A stretch of DNA of 64,000 nucleotides from Ruminococcus sp. (GCA_017462565.1 JAFTQW010000001.1:61506-125505); one strand, 5' to 3'. Positions 24,068 through 32,395 are shown, counted from the stretch's first letter. The notes: generated by a model from the sequence alone, not told the origin. Numbers and translations are program-made.

Positions 24068-24598
24068 TCAGTTATTCATACCCATTTCAATAGCTCTGAA
24101 ATTATTTGCAATCAGCTTAGCCTTAGCGGGCGGAACGACCTTTTCGATAGCCTTTTTCATGGTATCGAGCGAGAAAAGTCCTGTTTCCTTGATAAGCTTG
24201 CCGAGAAGAATGATGTTCGAGCCGCCCTGAAGCTCGTTGTCGTCAGCGAGCTGGGACGACGGTATATAGAAGCATTCGATATCGGTTCTTTCGCACTTTG
24301 ATTCAATAAGAGTGCTGTCGATAAAAGCCTTGCCGCCGGGTTTAACAGCATTGATAAATTTATCGTAAGAGGGCTGATTCATAGCGATAAGGATATCCGG
24401 AGCAAGAACCAGCGGCGAACCGATAGGCTCGTCGGAGATACAAACGGAACAGTTAGCCGTACCGCCTCTCATTTCCGGACCGTACGAAGGAAGCCACGAA
24501 AGCTCCTTAGAGTCCATAAGACCGCAGTTAGCGAGGATTTTTCCGGCAAAGAGAACGCCCTGTCCTCCGAAACCTGCGAGAAGAATTTCGGTAGTCAT
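24068..24598 (-). CDS. korC: 2-oxoacid:ferredoxin oxidoreductase gamma subunit
   Basis: A 176-residue gamma-domain subunit. It begins [20 protein letters not shown], the hallmark of the family, then [20 protein letters not shown] and SDEPIGSPL. With the alpha, beta and ferredoxin subunits it oxidatively decarboxylates a 2-oxoacid to acyl-CoA and reduces ferredoxin (or runs in reverse). The start overlaps the beta-subunit stop by one base (TAATG). Separate short gamma subunit, as in the four-subunit 2-oxoglutarate/2-oxoisovalerate types; I favour the 2-oxoglutarate (Kor) or Vor type, not pyruvate. Confidence 0.88.
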   Translation of the reverse strand: MTTEILLAGFGGQGVLFAGKILANCGLMDSKELSWLPSYGPEMRGGTANCSVCISDEPIGSPLVLAPDILIAMNQPSYDKFINAVKPGGKAFIDSTLIESKCERTDIECFYIPSSQLADDNELQGGSNIILLGKLIKETGLFSLDTMKKAIEKVVPPAKAKLIANNFRAIEMGMNN

Positions 24599-25353
24599 TA
24601 CTTTTCGCCTCCCTCTGTAGTAGTGTCCTTATAAACGCCGAGCGGATAATAAGGGATCATTTCGTCCTGAAGTCTCTTGATAGCCTCAACGGGAGTAAGT
24701 CCCCAGTTGGTCGGGCAGGTTGAAAGAACTTCAACGATAGAGAAGCCCTTCTTCTCCTTCTGATTTTCAAAAGCCTTGCGGATAGCCTTTTTCGTTTCAC
24801 GGATATGTGGAACGGTATCGACTGCAACACGGTGAGCATAAGCCGTACCCGTGAGAGTAGAGAGCATTTCGCAGACTCTTACGGGATAGCCTGCCAGCTC
24901 GGGATCACGGCCGTAAGGAGTGGTCTGAGTAACCTGACCGGGAATAGTAGTAGGAGCCATCTGACCGCCTGTCATACCGTAAATTGTATTGTTAATAAAG
25001 ATAACAACGATATTTTCGCCTCTTGTAGCGGAATGAACCGTTTCAGCCGTACCGATAGCGGCGAGATCGCCGTCGCCCTGATATGTAAAGACGAACTTAT
25101 CGGGGTTCGTTCTTTTAACGCCTGTAGCAACAGCCGGAGCTCTTCCGTGTGGAGCTTCGATCATATCGCAGCCGAAATAATCATAAGCCATAACGGAGCA
25201 TCCAACAGGACATACGCCGATAGTATCGCCCTCGATACCCATTTCATCGAGAACCTCGCAGATAAGTCTGTGAACGATACCGTGGGTACATCCGGGACAA
25301 TAATGAAGCGGAACATCAAGAAGTGATTTTGGTCTTTCAAATACAACAGCCAT
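24598..25353 (-). CDS. korB: 2-oxoacid:ferredoxin oxidoreductase beta subunit
   Basis: A 251-residue thiamine-diphosphate-binding subunit: [39 protein letters not shown], then [20 protein letters not shown] (the TPP motif GDGD...N) and [17 protein letters not shown]. It forms the active site together with the alpha subunit. Its start overlaps the alpha stop by one base. The HRLICEVL opening and TGGQMAPTT are usual in Kor/Vor of Clostridia. Cytosolic. Confidence 0.9.
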   Translation of the reverse strand: MAVVFERPKSLLDVPLHYCPGCTHGIVHRLICEVLDEMGIEGDTIGVCPVGCSVMAYDYFGCDMIEAPHGRAPAVATGVKRTNPDKFVFTYQGDGDLAAIGTAETVHSATRGENIVVIFINNTIYGMTGGQMAPTTIPGQVTQTTPYGRDPELAGYPVRVCEMLSTLTGTAYAHRVAVDTVPHIRETKKAIRKAFENQKEKKGFSIVEVLSTCPTNWGLTPVEAIKRLQDEMIPYYPLGVYKDTTTEGGEK

Positions 25354-26411
25354 TACTTAGCACCTCCGACTTTTTTGATCTCTGCCAGAACCTCGGCAGG
25401 AGTAGGAATAACGCCGCCCGTTCTTCCGAAGAATTCAACAGGCTTCGAGCAGTTGATAGCAAGCTTGATATCGTCGATCATCTGTCCCATGGACATTTCA
25501 ACGCTGAGGAGCTTCTTAGCGCTCTTTGCAGCCTCGTTGATCTCCTTGACAGGGAACGGCCAGAGCGTTTTCGGACGGAAAAGACCAGCCTTGATGCCCT
25601 GAGCTCTTGCCTCGTTCACAGCAGATTTAACGACTCTTGCCGTAGCGCCGAAAGCGCAGAGAAGGATATCACAGTCCTCTGTAAGGTAAAGTTCAGCGTC
25701 AGTTTCCTCGGCCTTGACTATCTCATATCTTTCAAAACGGTTCAGAACGGAAGTCTGAAGCTCATCCGGCTGGAGGTAGAGCGAATTGATGATATGATGC
25801 GCTCTCTTGCCCTTATGACCGTCGGCAGCCCAACCGCTCTTATCGTGAGCATTGGGAGTTATCTCCGGGAACGAAACAGGCTCCATCATCTGACCGAGAA
25901 GACCGTCGGCGAGTATCATAGCCGGCATTCTGTACTTATCGGCGGTATCGAAAGCCTTAACGACCATATCGACCATTTCCTGAACGGAAGCCGGAGCAAA
26001 AACGAGAAGGTGGAAGTCGCCGTGACCGAGAGCCTTGGTAGCCTGCCAGTAATCCGCCTGAGAAGGCTGGATTCCGCCCAGTCCCGGACCTCCTCTCTGA
26101 ACATTGATAATAACTGCCGGAACATCCGAACCTGCAAGATAGGAAATGCCCTCGCTCTTAAGGGAAATTCCGGGAGAAGAAGATGAAGTCATAGCTCTCA
26201 CGCCTGTAGAAGCAGCGCCGAGAACCATATTTATAGCGGCGATTTCAGATTCTGCCTGAAGAAAAACGCCGCCCGCCTTATGCATACGCTTAGCCATATA
26301 AGCGGCAAGCTCTGTCTGCGGAGTGATCGGGTAGCCGAAGAAGCATTTACAGCCTGCACGGATAGCGGCTTCTGCAAGAGCCTCGTTACCCTTCATAAGA
26401 TTTCTTTCCAA
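25353..26411 (-). CDS. korA: 2-oxoacid:ferredoxin oxidoreductase alpha subunit
   Basis: A 352-residue alpha subunit: NEALAEAAIRAGCKCFFGYP, then ITPQTELAAYMAKR, ASTGVRAMTSSSSPGISLKS and NVQRGGPGLGGIQPSQADYW. Substrate-binding and dimer contacts lie in these stretches. The TTG at 26411 with AAAGGAG 10 bases upstream is chosen; the later ATG (26396) has only a weak GGAAAG and would remove the usual short leader before MKGNEA. Transcribed after the ferredoxin gene, 30 bases away. Confidence 0.88.
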   Translation of the reverse strand: MERNLMKGNEALAEAAIRAGCKCFFGYPITPQTELAAYMAKRMHKAGGVFLQAESEIAAINMVLGAASTGVRAMTSSSSPGISLKSEGISYLAGSDVPAVIINVQRGGPGLGGIQPSQADYWQATKALGHGDFHLLVFAPASVQEMVDMVVKAFDTADKYRMPAMILADGLLGQMMEPVSFPEITPNAHDKSGWAADGHKGKRAHHIINSLYLQPDELQTSVLNRFERYEIVKAEETDAELYLTEDCDILLCAFGATARVVKSAVNEARAQGIKAGLFRPKTLWPFPVKEINEAAKSAKKLLSVEMSMGQMIDDIKLAINCSKPVEFFGRTGGVIPTPAEVLAEIKKVGGAK

Positions 26412-26441
26412 AGCTAAACAGCTCCTTTCAAATATATGTAA

Positions 26442-26648
26442 TTATTTCTCAACGATAATAGCGCAGTCCGGACACATCATGCCGCACATTGCACAGCCGA
26501 TACAGGCGTCCTGATCGGTACAGACAGCGTAAAAATATCCTTTTTTATTACGTTTTTCTTTCTGAAGAGAAACGATTTTTTTCGGACAGGCAGTCGCACA
26601 AAGACCGCATCCCTTACAGCGTTCGGTAATAACCGTCATTTTAGCCAT
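26442..26648 (-). CDS. korD: 2-oxoacid:ferredoxin oxidoreductase ferredoxin-like delta subunit
   Basis: A 68-residue protein with two [4Fe-4S] motifs, CKGCGLCATACPKK and CIGCAMCGMMCPDC. It carries electrons from the alpha/beta centre to external ferredoxin. The ATG at 26648 is chosen because AAGGAAGTG precedes it; the open frame upstream lies in repeats. First gene of the korDABC block; the region before it (26649-26997) contains two repeat units and no gene. Confidence 0.9.
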   Translation of the reverse strand: MAKMTVITERCKGCGLCATACPKKIVSLQKEKRNKKGYFYAVCTDQDACIGCAMCGMMCPDCAIIVEK

Positions 26649-26736
26649 TATGTAACACTTCCTTTCATACAGCTTCTTGTATATAAGAGAGATCATATTC
26701 TCCTTATTCTCTGTCAAAGCATTATATGCCATTTGG

Positions 26737-26810
26737 GCAGCGTGACGCTGCACCCAGTCACGAAGTTACTACCCATAAAAGATAGAATAACACATCGCTC
26801 ATGATTTACC
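26737..26810. repeat. K repeat, copy K3
   Basis: GCAGCGTGACGCTGC then CACCCAGTCACGAAGTTACT and ACATCGCTCATGATTTACCA; matches K1/K2. Confidence 0.85.
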
Positions 26811-26880
26811 ATAGTATGGGGCAATGCTAACAACTTAAGAGATTTTATTTCTTTAACACCCATAAAAGGATATCTACCAT

Positions 26881-26994
26881 TGGCGATAGCCATAATTATT
26901 TCAAATACCATCGGTATTTGAAATAATTAATACCGGGTTTCCAAAGGGGATTTACTCCCCTTTGGCAGGGGTTTAAAGGGGGACAGAGTCCCCC
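26881..26994. repeat. D-A-B-C hairpin repeat, copy 5
   Basis: D: TGGC/GCCA (26881-26892). A: AATTATTTCAAATACC/GGTATTTGAAATAATT (26894-26928). B: CCAAAGGGG/CCCCTTTGG (26941-26965). C: GGGGGAC/GTCCCCC (26978-26994), ending 4 bases before the stop codon of the P-loop gene. Confidence 0.9.
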
Positions 26995-26997
26995 TGA

Positions 26998-27657
26998 TTA
27001 TACTTCCCAAGGCGGCTTGACGTAAATTTCAGCGGAAAAAACGTCGTTTTTATCTGAAAGCTCTGCGCATCCGGCAGGATAAACCGTAAATGCGACGGGA
27101 ATTCCTGTTTTGCGAGAAGCTTCTTCTGCGAAGGCTCTGGAAGACTCGATTATTTCCAGCGTAGTTTCACAGCCGAGATTAGTATTGTTTACGATTGCGG
27201 TATGCTTCAAGCGTGAAGCCTTTTCGATATCGTACATAAGAGCAACAGCCTCATCAGGAGAAGAAGTAAAGTATCTGCGCTGATTGATGACATAATACAT
27301 TTCGATATCGGCCTTATACTGCATAAGCGCTTCGGAATATCTTCCAAGGGCGACCGCTCCTGAATCGTCTCCGCCGACGTCGATAATAAGAACGTCGTCT
27401 CCGGCAGCGAGCTGCTCAACATCGAATTGCAGCGAGGGGATATCAAGATTACTGTTTGCAAAATCCGGCGCGACAAGACGAATACCCATACGGCTGAACA
27501 TATCGCTGAAATCCGCAGTTCTGAAATATGGGTTAACGATATCGAGATCGACAATAGCGGTCTTTTTTCCTTCACGAGCCGATCTTACGGCAAGATTAAC
27601 GGCAAAATTAGTTTTTCCGCTTCCGTAATGTCCGGTAATAATAGTAATTCTTTTCAT
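26998..27657 (-). CDS. P-loop ATPase (CobQ/MinD-like) linked to kor genes
   Basis: A 219-residue SIMIBI-class ATPase. Walker A is in IITGHYGSGKTNFAVNLA, switch region in AIVDLDIVNPYFRTAD, and VLIIDVGGDDSGAVAL is a Walker-B-like stretch. It starts right after an extended -10 promoter and lies 350 bases upstream of korD on the same strand. Similar ATPases accompany 2-oxoacid oxidoreductase genes in Clostridia, possibly helping metal-cofactor loading or complex assembly. That role is an inference from context; the fold is clear. Start ATG after GAAAGGAT. Confidence 0.8.
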   Translation of the reverse strand: MKRITIITGHYGSGKTNFAVNLAVRSAREGKKTAIVDLDIVNPYFRTADFSDMFSRMGIRLVAPDFANSNLDIPSLQFDVEQLAAGDDVLIIDVGGDDSGAVALGRYSEALMQYKADIEMYYVINQRRYFTSSPDEAVALMYDIEKASRLKHTAIVNNTNLGCETTLEIIESSRAFAEEASRKTGIPVAFTVYPAGCAELSDKNDVFSAEIYVKPPWEV

Positions 27658-27723
27658 ATAATCCTTTCATCAACAGCAGGAGTGTTATAAGCAATCCCGC
27701 CCTGCAAAAATACTTTAATAAAT

Positions 27724-27752
27724 ATTATACCACTATTATAACACAATTGCAA
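27724..27752 (-). promoter_or_regulatory. Promoter of the P-loop ATPase-kor block
   Basis: Minus strand TTGCAA (27747-27752), 17 bases ending in TGG, TATAAT (27724-27729). Confidence 0.7.
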
Positions 27753-27800
27753 GGATTTTTTCAGCAATGTTAAATTTAGGTTAAAAAAAGGTCTTTTCTA

Positions 27801-27828
27801 TTGACGAAAATGAAATCAAATATATAAT
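27801..27828 (+). promoter_or_regulatory. Promoter of the Na/Pi transporter
   Basis: TTGACG (27801-27806), 16-base spacer, TATAAT (27823-27828). Divergent from the promoter at 27724. Confidence 0.65.
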
Positions 27829-27872
27829 AATATTTAGTTATGTAAATTCAACGTTAAGGAGCGTCTTAAATC

Positions 27873-29651
27873 ATGGGCGAGAAATTTTCAATCTTTAATA
27901 TTTTCACCATGCTCGGCGGACTCGCTTTCTTCCTTTACGGAATGAACGTTATGTCTACCGGACTTGAAAAGCTTACCGGAGGCAAGCTTGAGGTTGCTTT
28001 GAAAAAAATGACCTCGAATAAAATCAAAAGCCTTCTTCTGGGCGCAGGTATTACTATTGCTATACAATCATCATCTGCGCTTACAGTTATGCTTATAGGT
28101 CTTGTTAACTCAGGAATCATGCAGATCGAGCAAACTGTTGGAATTTGTTTCGGCTCAAATATAGGAACCACGCTTACGGCATGGATTCTTAGCCTGTCCG
28201 GAATTGAAGGCGGTAACTTTTTCATTAAAATGCTTAAACCGGAATCATTTTCACCTCTTATAGCTCTTACAGGCATTATCATGATAATGATATGCAAAAA
28301 GAATAAAAAGAAAGATATCGGACGTATTCTTGTAGGTTTTGCAATTCTCATGACGGGTATGACTCTTATGTCTGATTCTGTTAATCCGCTTGCAAATTCT
28401 CCGGAATTTCAAAAAATGCTTACAGCTTTTCAGAATCCTTTCCTCGGCGTTCTTGTCGGAGCTGTATTCACCGGTATTATTCAAAGTTCTGCGGCGTCTA
28501 TAGGCATTCTTCAGGCATTTTCACTTACCGGAGGTCTTTCCAATGGAATGGCTCTTCCTATCATCATGGGACTGAATATCGGAACCTGCGTCACTGCTCT
28601 TATTTCAAGCATTGGCGTTAAGAAAAATGCAAAGAGAGTAGCGTGTATTCATCTTCTGATAAATACATTAGGAACACTAATTCTGCTTCCGATCGTACTT
28701 ATTCTCGAAAATCTTGTGCATCTTAGTATATTAAGCGATACAGCCAATGCATTTTCAATCGCTTTTATGCATACTATCTTTAATGTTGCAATAACCATAA
28801 TATTTATACCATTTTCTGAAACTCTTTGTAAAATATCAAAAACGATTATCAAAGACGGTAAGGACGAAAACGGAGAGAATCCAAAGCCTACAGTCGTACT
28901 TGACGATATATTGCTGAAAACTCCTGCCGTAGCAGTTGAAGCCTGCAAGGGAGCAACCATTGAAATGGCAGAGCTTACAAAAGAAACAATCATGAAGGCT
29001 CTTGAAATATTGACCGTATATAACGAAGAAACAGCCGAATCCATTATCGAAAACGAAGATATCATCGACGGCTTTGAGGATAAAATAAACGGCTATCTTC
29101 TTAAAATATCACGAAGCAGCGTTACCGGAAACGACAGCCGAAGCGTTTCAAAAATGATGCACTGCGTAGGAAACTTTGAACGAATTTCCGATCATGCCGT
29201 AAATCTGGTTGAATCGGCTCAGGAAATGCACGAAAAGGGTATAAAGTTTTCTGCCGAATGTCTCAATGAAATCTCGGTTATAACCGACGCTATATCCGAA
29301 AACATAAGCAAAGCGTTTGAATCCTATAAACTGAACGATCTGGCAGTTGCACATAAGGTTGAGCCGCTTGAAGAAGTGGTCGATAACCTCAGCACCGAGC
29401 TTAAAAACCGTCATATCCGCCGTTTGCAGAACGACGAATGTACCGTTGAGCTTGGATACATTTTTCAGGATATTCTCACCAATCTTGAACGTATTTCCGA
29501 TCACTGCTCAAATATTGCCGGATGTCTGATAGAAACGGACGAAAAAACCAACATACACGAATATCTCCACGACGTTAAGGAAAACGACGAAACATTCCGC
29601 CGTGAATACCGTGAATATGCCGAAAGCTATTTCTCCAGACTTGAAGCGTGA
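27873..29651 (+). CDS. Na/Pi cotransporter family protein with PhoU domain
   Basis: A 592-residue membrane transporter. The N-terminal about 330 residues hold two inverted Na/Pi repeats with the QSSSA motifs (AIQSSSALTVMLIGL and IIQSSAASIGILQAF) that bind sodium and phosphate; the C-terminal about 200 residues are a cytosolic PhoU-like helical bundle (MHCVGNFERISDHAVNL and TNLERISDHCSNIAG). It likely imports inorganic phosphate or senses it. GGAGCG precedes the ATG. The stop codon TGA lies inside the K repeat palindrome that follows, so the repeat has landed exactly on the gene end. Confidence 0.92.
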   Translation: MGEKFSIFNIFTMLGGLAFFLYGMNVMSTGLEKLTGGKLEVALKKMTSNKIKSLLLGAGITIAIQSSSALTVMLIGLVNSGIMQIEQTVGICFGSNIGTTLTAWILSLSGIEGGNFFIKMLKPESFSPLIALTGIIMIMICKKNKKKDIGRILVGFAILMTGMTLMSDSVNPLANSPEFQKMLTAFQNPFLGVLVGAVFTGIIQSSAASIGILQAFSLTGGLSNGMALPIIMGLNIGTCVTALISSIGVKKNAKRVACIHLLINTLGTLILLPIVLILENLVHLSILSDTANAFSIAFMHTIFNVAITIIFIPFSETLCKISKTIIKDGKDENGENPKPTVVLDDILLKTPAVAVEACKGATIEMAELTKETIMKALEILTVYNEETAESIIENEDIIDGFEDKINGYLLKISRSSVTGNDSRSVSKMMHCVGNFERISDHAVNLVESAQEMHEKGIKFSAECLNEISVITDAISENISKAFESYKLNDLAVAHKVEPLEEVVDNLSTELKNRHIRRLQNDECTVELGYIFQDILTNLERISDHCSNIAGCLIETDEKTNIHEYLHDVKENDETFRREYREYAESYFSRLEA

Positions 29652-29715
29652 CGCTGCACCCGAACACGGAGTTACTTCCGATAAAAGATAAAAGAACACT
29701 TCGCTCGTGGTTTAC
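29645..29715. repeat. K repeat, copy K4
   Basis: AGCGTGACGCTGCACCC and CACTTCGCTCGTGGTTTACT. The GCGTGACGC core contains the Na/Pi stop codon (29649-29651). Confidence 0.82.
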
Positions 29716-29756
29716 TATTATTAAAAGATTTTCTTATAGGCAGCCTATAAAGCATT

Positions 29757-29839
29757 CTAATAATGGGATTCCAAAGGGATAATATCCCTTTGGCAGGTCA
29801 AGGACAGCGTCCTTGCAGGGTGTGGGACAGAGTCCCACA
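29757..29839. repeat. B-C-C2 hairpin repeat, copy 6
   Basis: B: CCAAAGGGATA/TATCCCTTTGG (29771-29793). C: AAGGAC/GTCCTT (29800-29814). C2: TGTGGGAC/GTCCCACA (29821-29839). As in copy 4 it lies between a K repeat and an E element and lacks D and A. Confidence 0.82.
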
Positions 29840-29842
29840 AAA

Positions 29843-29965
29843 GACAGCGCAGAGCAAGATAAATAGAATCAGAATATTATCCTACGTTAAAATTCAAGCA
29901 GAACAATATCTGCGCTGTCCAGCAGCAGCGAGAGAGCGAAGCGTATCGAGCGGACGGTTTGCATT
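29843..29965 (+). ncRNA. Candidate structured element E, copy E2
   Basis: Stem GACAGCGCAGA (29843-29853)/TCTGCGCTGTC (29909-29919), then CAGCAGCGAGAGAGCGAAGC and GAGCGGACGG. Plan and distances match E1; the stem differs by compensated changes (GTGG/CCAC to GCAGA/TCTGC). A terminator follows at 29973. Confidence 0.4.
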
Positions 29966-29972
29966 AAACTAT

Positions 29973-30006
29973 AAAAAGAGACTTCAAATCGAAGTCTCTT
30001 TTTTCA
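29973..30006. terminator. Hairpin terminator after E2
   Basis: AAAAAGAGACTTC (29973-29985) and GAAGTCTCTTTTT (29991-30003), followed by T on the plus strand. Strong, symmetric stem. Confidence 0.8.
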
Positions 30007-30028
30007 TATAATTTACGTTAAAAAAATC

Positions 30029-30075
30029 TTTAGTACTGTTAAGTGCTAAATCCAACACTTTAACAAAAAAATATG
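30029..30075 (+). promoter_or_regulatory. Promoter region with dyad for the small RHH protein
   Basis: A dyad GTTAAGTG (30037-30044) and CACTTTAAC (30055-30063) lies just ahead of TATAAT (about 30074-30079); a -35 overlaps it but is weak. Likely an autoregulatory operator. Confidence 0.45.
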
Positions 30076-30137
30076 TTATAATGATATTTTAAGGTCAAAC
30101 TAAGAAAATTTAATTTGCAATGAGAGGAGTGATTTAA

Positions 30138-30302
30138 ATGTTTGAAGTAAAGAAACCGTCTGCATCCAACAAGACCATTCGTCTGTCGGATTCATTGATT
30201 GAAAAGCTTGAAAAACTGGCGAAAAAGAATGATGTGTCATTCAACCAGTTAGTAGTTCAGTGCTGCGAGTACGCTATAAAACATCTTGACAGCAAAATCT
30301 GA
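30138..30302 (+). CDS. Small ribbon-helix-helix protein (54 aa)
   Basis: A 54-residue protein read from the sequence: MFEVKKPSASNKTIRLSDSL, then IEKLEKLAKKNDVSFNQLVV and a short tail ending HLDSKI. The strand TIRLSDSLIEKL followed by helix-turn-helix VSFNQLVVQCCEYAI is the ribbon-helix-helix (Arc/CopG) plan, so it binds DNA as a dimer. GAGGAGTG precedes the ATG by 8 bases. No toxin gene follows, so it is not obviously an antitoxin. Inverted GACTTTATTCGAC copies just after its stop could be its own sites or a hairpin. Confidence 0.75.
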   Translation: MFEVKKPSASNKTIRLSDSLIEKLEKLAKKNDVSFNQLVVQCCEYAIKHLDSKI

Positions 30303-30307
30303 ACATT

Positions 30308-30360
30308 CGACTTTATTCGACACCATTTAATATGCAAGTCGAATAAAGTCGAATAAAGTC
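30308..30360. repeat. CGACTTTATTCGAC inverted and direct repeats
   Basis: CGACTTTATTCGAC (30308-30321) is the complement of GTCGAATAAAGTCG (30338-30351), after which GAATAAAGTC (30351-30360) recurs. Either an RHH operator array or an mRNA hairpin. Confidence 0.55.
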
Positions 30361-30404
30361 AATCAACTTGCCTGCTGCCAAAATGACATCGGGTCAAATA
30401 CAAA

Positions 30405-30436
30405 CAAAAAAATCCGGCACAAAGCCGGATTTTTTA
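30405..30436. terminator. Bidirectional terminator between RHH gene and acpP
   Basis: AATCCGGC (30411-30418) and GCCGGATT (30424-30431) with A-run before and T-run after. Terminates the FAS cluster on the minus strand. Confidence 0.85.
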
Positions 30437-30439
30437 TTC

Positions 30440-30676
30440 TTATTCAGCGTCAGAATTCTTCTCGATATAATTAACGATATCGCCGACTGTCTTGATTTCT
30501 TCAACAGCCTCGTCAGGGATCGAAAGATCGAACTCATCTTCAATAGTAGTAATGAGATCAACGACATCGAGCGAATCTGCTCCGAGATCATCCTGAATAT
30601 TAGACTCTGCCGTAACCTCTGCTGCGTCAACGCCGAGCTGATCAGCAACGAGATCCTTAAGCTTTTCAAAAACCAT
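30440..30676 (-). CDS. acpP: Acyl carrier protein
   Basis: A 78-residue acidic carrier of growing acyl chains. It begins MVFEKLKDLVADQLGVDAAE; Ser35 in GADSLDVVDL carries the phosphopantetheine. The ATG at 30676 follows GGAGGATTTT; the open frame upstream belongs to the accA end. It is the last gene of the ten-gene fab/acc cluster, 40 bases after accA, and ends at a terminator. Confidence 0.95.
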   Translation of the reverse strand: MVFEKLKDLVADQLGVDAAEVTAESNIQDDLGADSLDVVDLITTIEDEFDLSIPDEAVEEIKTVGDIVNYIEKNSDAE

Positions 30677-30716
30677 GTGAAAATCCTCCTTAAATAAATT
30701 TTGGATAAAGTTCGGC

Positions 30717-31523
30717 TCATTCAATGAACTCGCCGATCTTTCTAAACTTAGTATAACGTTCTTTAAGCAAAACGTCAATATCTTTTTGACATTTTTCCGG
30801 GATTTTTTGTGACAAATATTCTTTAATATTTTCGGAAATTTTGTCTAAATCGTTATGTGCGCCTCCGAGAGGCTCTTCGATTATCGCTTCCGCAACACCG
30901 AGACGAACCATATCTTCCGCATTAATACGCATAATTTCGCTTGCTTCCTTTTCACGGGAAGCGTCTTTCCAGAGTATGCTTGCAAAGCCTCTCGGAGAGA
31001 GAATAGAATACTGAGCATTCTCCAGCATAGCAAGCTCGTCGCACACTCCAAGAGCAAGAGCGCCGCCGCTTCCCGCCTCGCCGAGAATTATAGAAACAAC
31101 GGGCGTTCTGAGGGTCATAAACTCGGAGATATTTTTTGCAATCGCCTCGCCCATGCCTCTTTCCTCCGCAGCAATGCCGCAGAAAGCTCCGGGAGTATCA
31201 ATAAAGCATATAACGGGACGGTGAAATTTCTCAGCCTGTTTTGCAAGACGCAGAGCCTTTCGATAGCCCTCCGGATGCGGCATAGCGAAGTTGCAGGCTT
31301 TATTCTCGTTAAGATCTCTGCCCTTTACCTGAGCTATAATAGTAACAGGTCTGCCGTCGAGACGGGCGATGCCGCCCATAACAGCCTTATCGTCGCCGTA
31401 AAAACGGTCGCCGTGCATCTCGTAAAAATCCGTAAAAATAAGCGGAATATAGTCCCTTACCGTAGGTCTGCCGCTGGTATGAACAAGCTGCATACGTTCC
31501 CACGCTGTTTTTTTCTCACTCAT
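30717..31523 (-). CDS. accA: Acetyl-CoA carboxylase carboxyltransferase subunit alpha
   Basis: A 268-residue crotonase-fold subunit that, with AccD, moves the carboxyl from biotin to acetyl-CoA giving malonyl-CoA. Visible are TPGAFCGIAAEERGMGEAIA and LGEAGSGGALALGVCDEL (oxyanion-hole region). Usual AccA is about 315 residues; this shorter form, starting MSEKKTAWERMQLVHTSGRP, lacks part of the N-terminal helix and is common in Clostridia. The start lies 6 bases after the accD stop (coupled). Confidence 0.93.
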   Translation of the reverse strand: MSEKKTAWERMQLVHTSGRPTVRDYIPLIFTDFYEMHGDRFYGDDKAVMGGIARLDGRPVTIIAQVKGRDLNENKACNFAMPHPEGYRKALRLAKQAEKFHRPVICFIDTPGAFCGIAAEERGMGEAIAKNISEFMTLRTPVVSIILGEAGSGGALALGVCDELAMLENAQYSILSPRGFASILWKDASREKEASEIMRINAEDMVRLGVAEAIIEEPLGGAHNDLDKISENIKEYLSQKIPEKCQKDIDVLLKERYTKFRKIGEFIE

Positions 31524-31529
31524 AGCCGC

Positions 31530-32375
31530 TCAGACCTCCTTTTTATCGAAACCGTGAAGCTTCAGAAGATGTGAAAGAACGCTTCTCATTTTTTTGCGTT
31601 CAACGATCATATCCACAAAGCCTTTTTCAAACATAAATTCAGCAAGCTGGAAGTCATCCGGCAGTCTCTGCTTGATGGTGCTTTCAATAACTCTTCTTCC
31701 GGCAAAACCGATAAGAACCTTTGGTTCGGCAATGATAATATCGCCGAGAGAAGCAAAGCTTGCGGTAACTCCGCCGGTAGTCGGATCGGTAAGAACGGTT
31801 ATATAAAGTCCGCCGCTGTCGCTGTGGAACTTAACGGCTCCGGAGGTTTTCGCCATCTGCATGAGCGAAACTATGCCCTCCTGCATTCTTGCGCCGCCGG
31901 CAGCCGTAAACATAACTACAGGCAGATTATTTTTCGTGGCATATTCAAATGCTCTTGTAATTTTTTCGCCGACAACGCTTCCCATGCTTCCCATCATATA
32001 GCGTGAATCCATAACGCCGATAACTACAGGCGAACCCTTTATCAAAGCAGTTCCCGTAACGACGGCGTCATTGAGTCCGGTGTTTTCACGAAGCTGCTCC
32101 TGCTTTTCATTATATTCAGGGAAATCAATAGGGTTTCCGCTTTTCATATCGGCGTCGAATTCCTTAAAGCTCTCTCTGTCTACCGTTATCGCAATACGCT
32201 CCCGAGCCGAAAGTCTGCCGTGGTAATTACAGCTCGGACAAACTCTGTGAAGCTCTTCGTATTTTGAAAGCGGATTCGTAGCCTGACACCTCGGACATTT
32301 AAACATAGGCGGCTTATATTCATCATCGCTGTCGTTGAAACGTTTTTTTACAACATTAAAAAAATCTTCAAACAA
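31530..32375 (-). CDS. accD: Acetyl-CoA carboxylase carboxyltransferase subunit beta
   Basis: A 281-residue partner of AccA. The N-terminal zinc ribbon uses Cys27, Cys30, Cys46 and Cys49 (FKCPRCQAT...VCPSCNYHG), followed by the carboxyltransferase domain (AVVTGTALIKGSPVVIGVMD, AAGGARMQEGIVSLMQ). The start is TTG at 32375 with a poor GGTGA site; no ATG fits before the zinc ribbon, so this may be a weakly translated start. A small inverted-repeat relic lies between it and accC. Confidence 0.92.
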   Translation of the reverse strand: MFEDFFNVVKKRFNDSDDEYKPPMFKCPRCQATNPLSKYEELHRVCPSCNYHGRLSARERIAITVDRESFKEFDADMKSGNPIDFPEYNEKQEQLRENTGLNDAVVTGTALIKGSPVVIGVMDSRYMMGSMGSVVGEKITRAFEYATKNNLPVVMFTAAGGARMQEGIVSLMQMAKTSGAVKFHSDSGGLYITVLTDPTTGGVTASFASLGDIIIAEPKVLIGFAGRRVIESTIKQRLPDDFQLAEFMFEKGFVDMIVERKKMRSVLSHLLKLHGFDKKEV

Positions 32376-32395
32376 ATTTTCTCACCCACATTCTT

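Noticed and set aside
29843-29965. tRNA or tmRNA identity for element E
   Set aside because: No anticodon arm, T-arm or tag-peptide frame; the stem and spacing do not fit either class.
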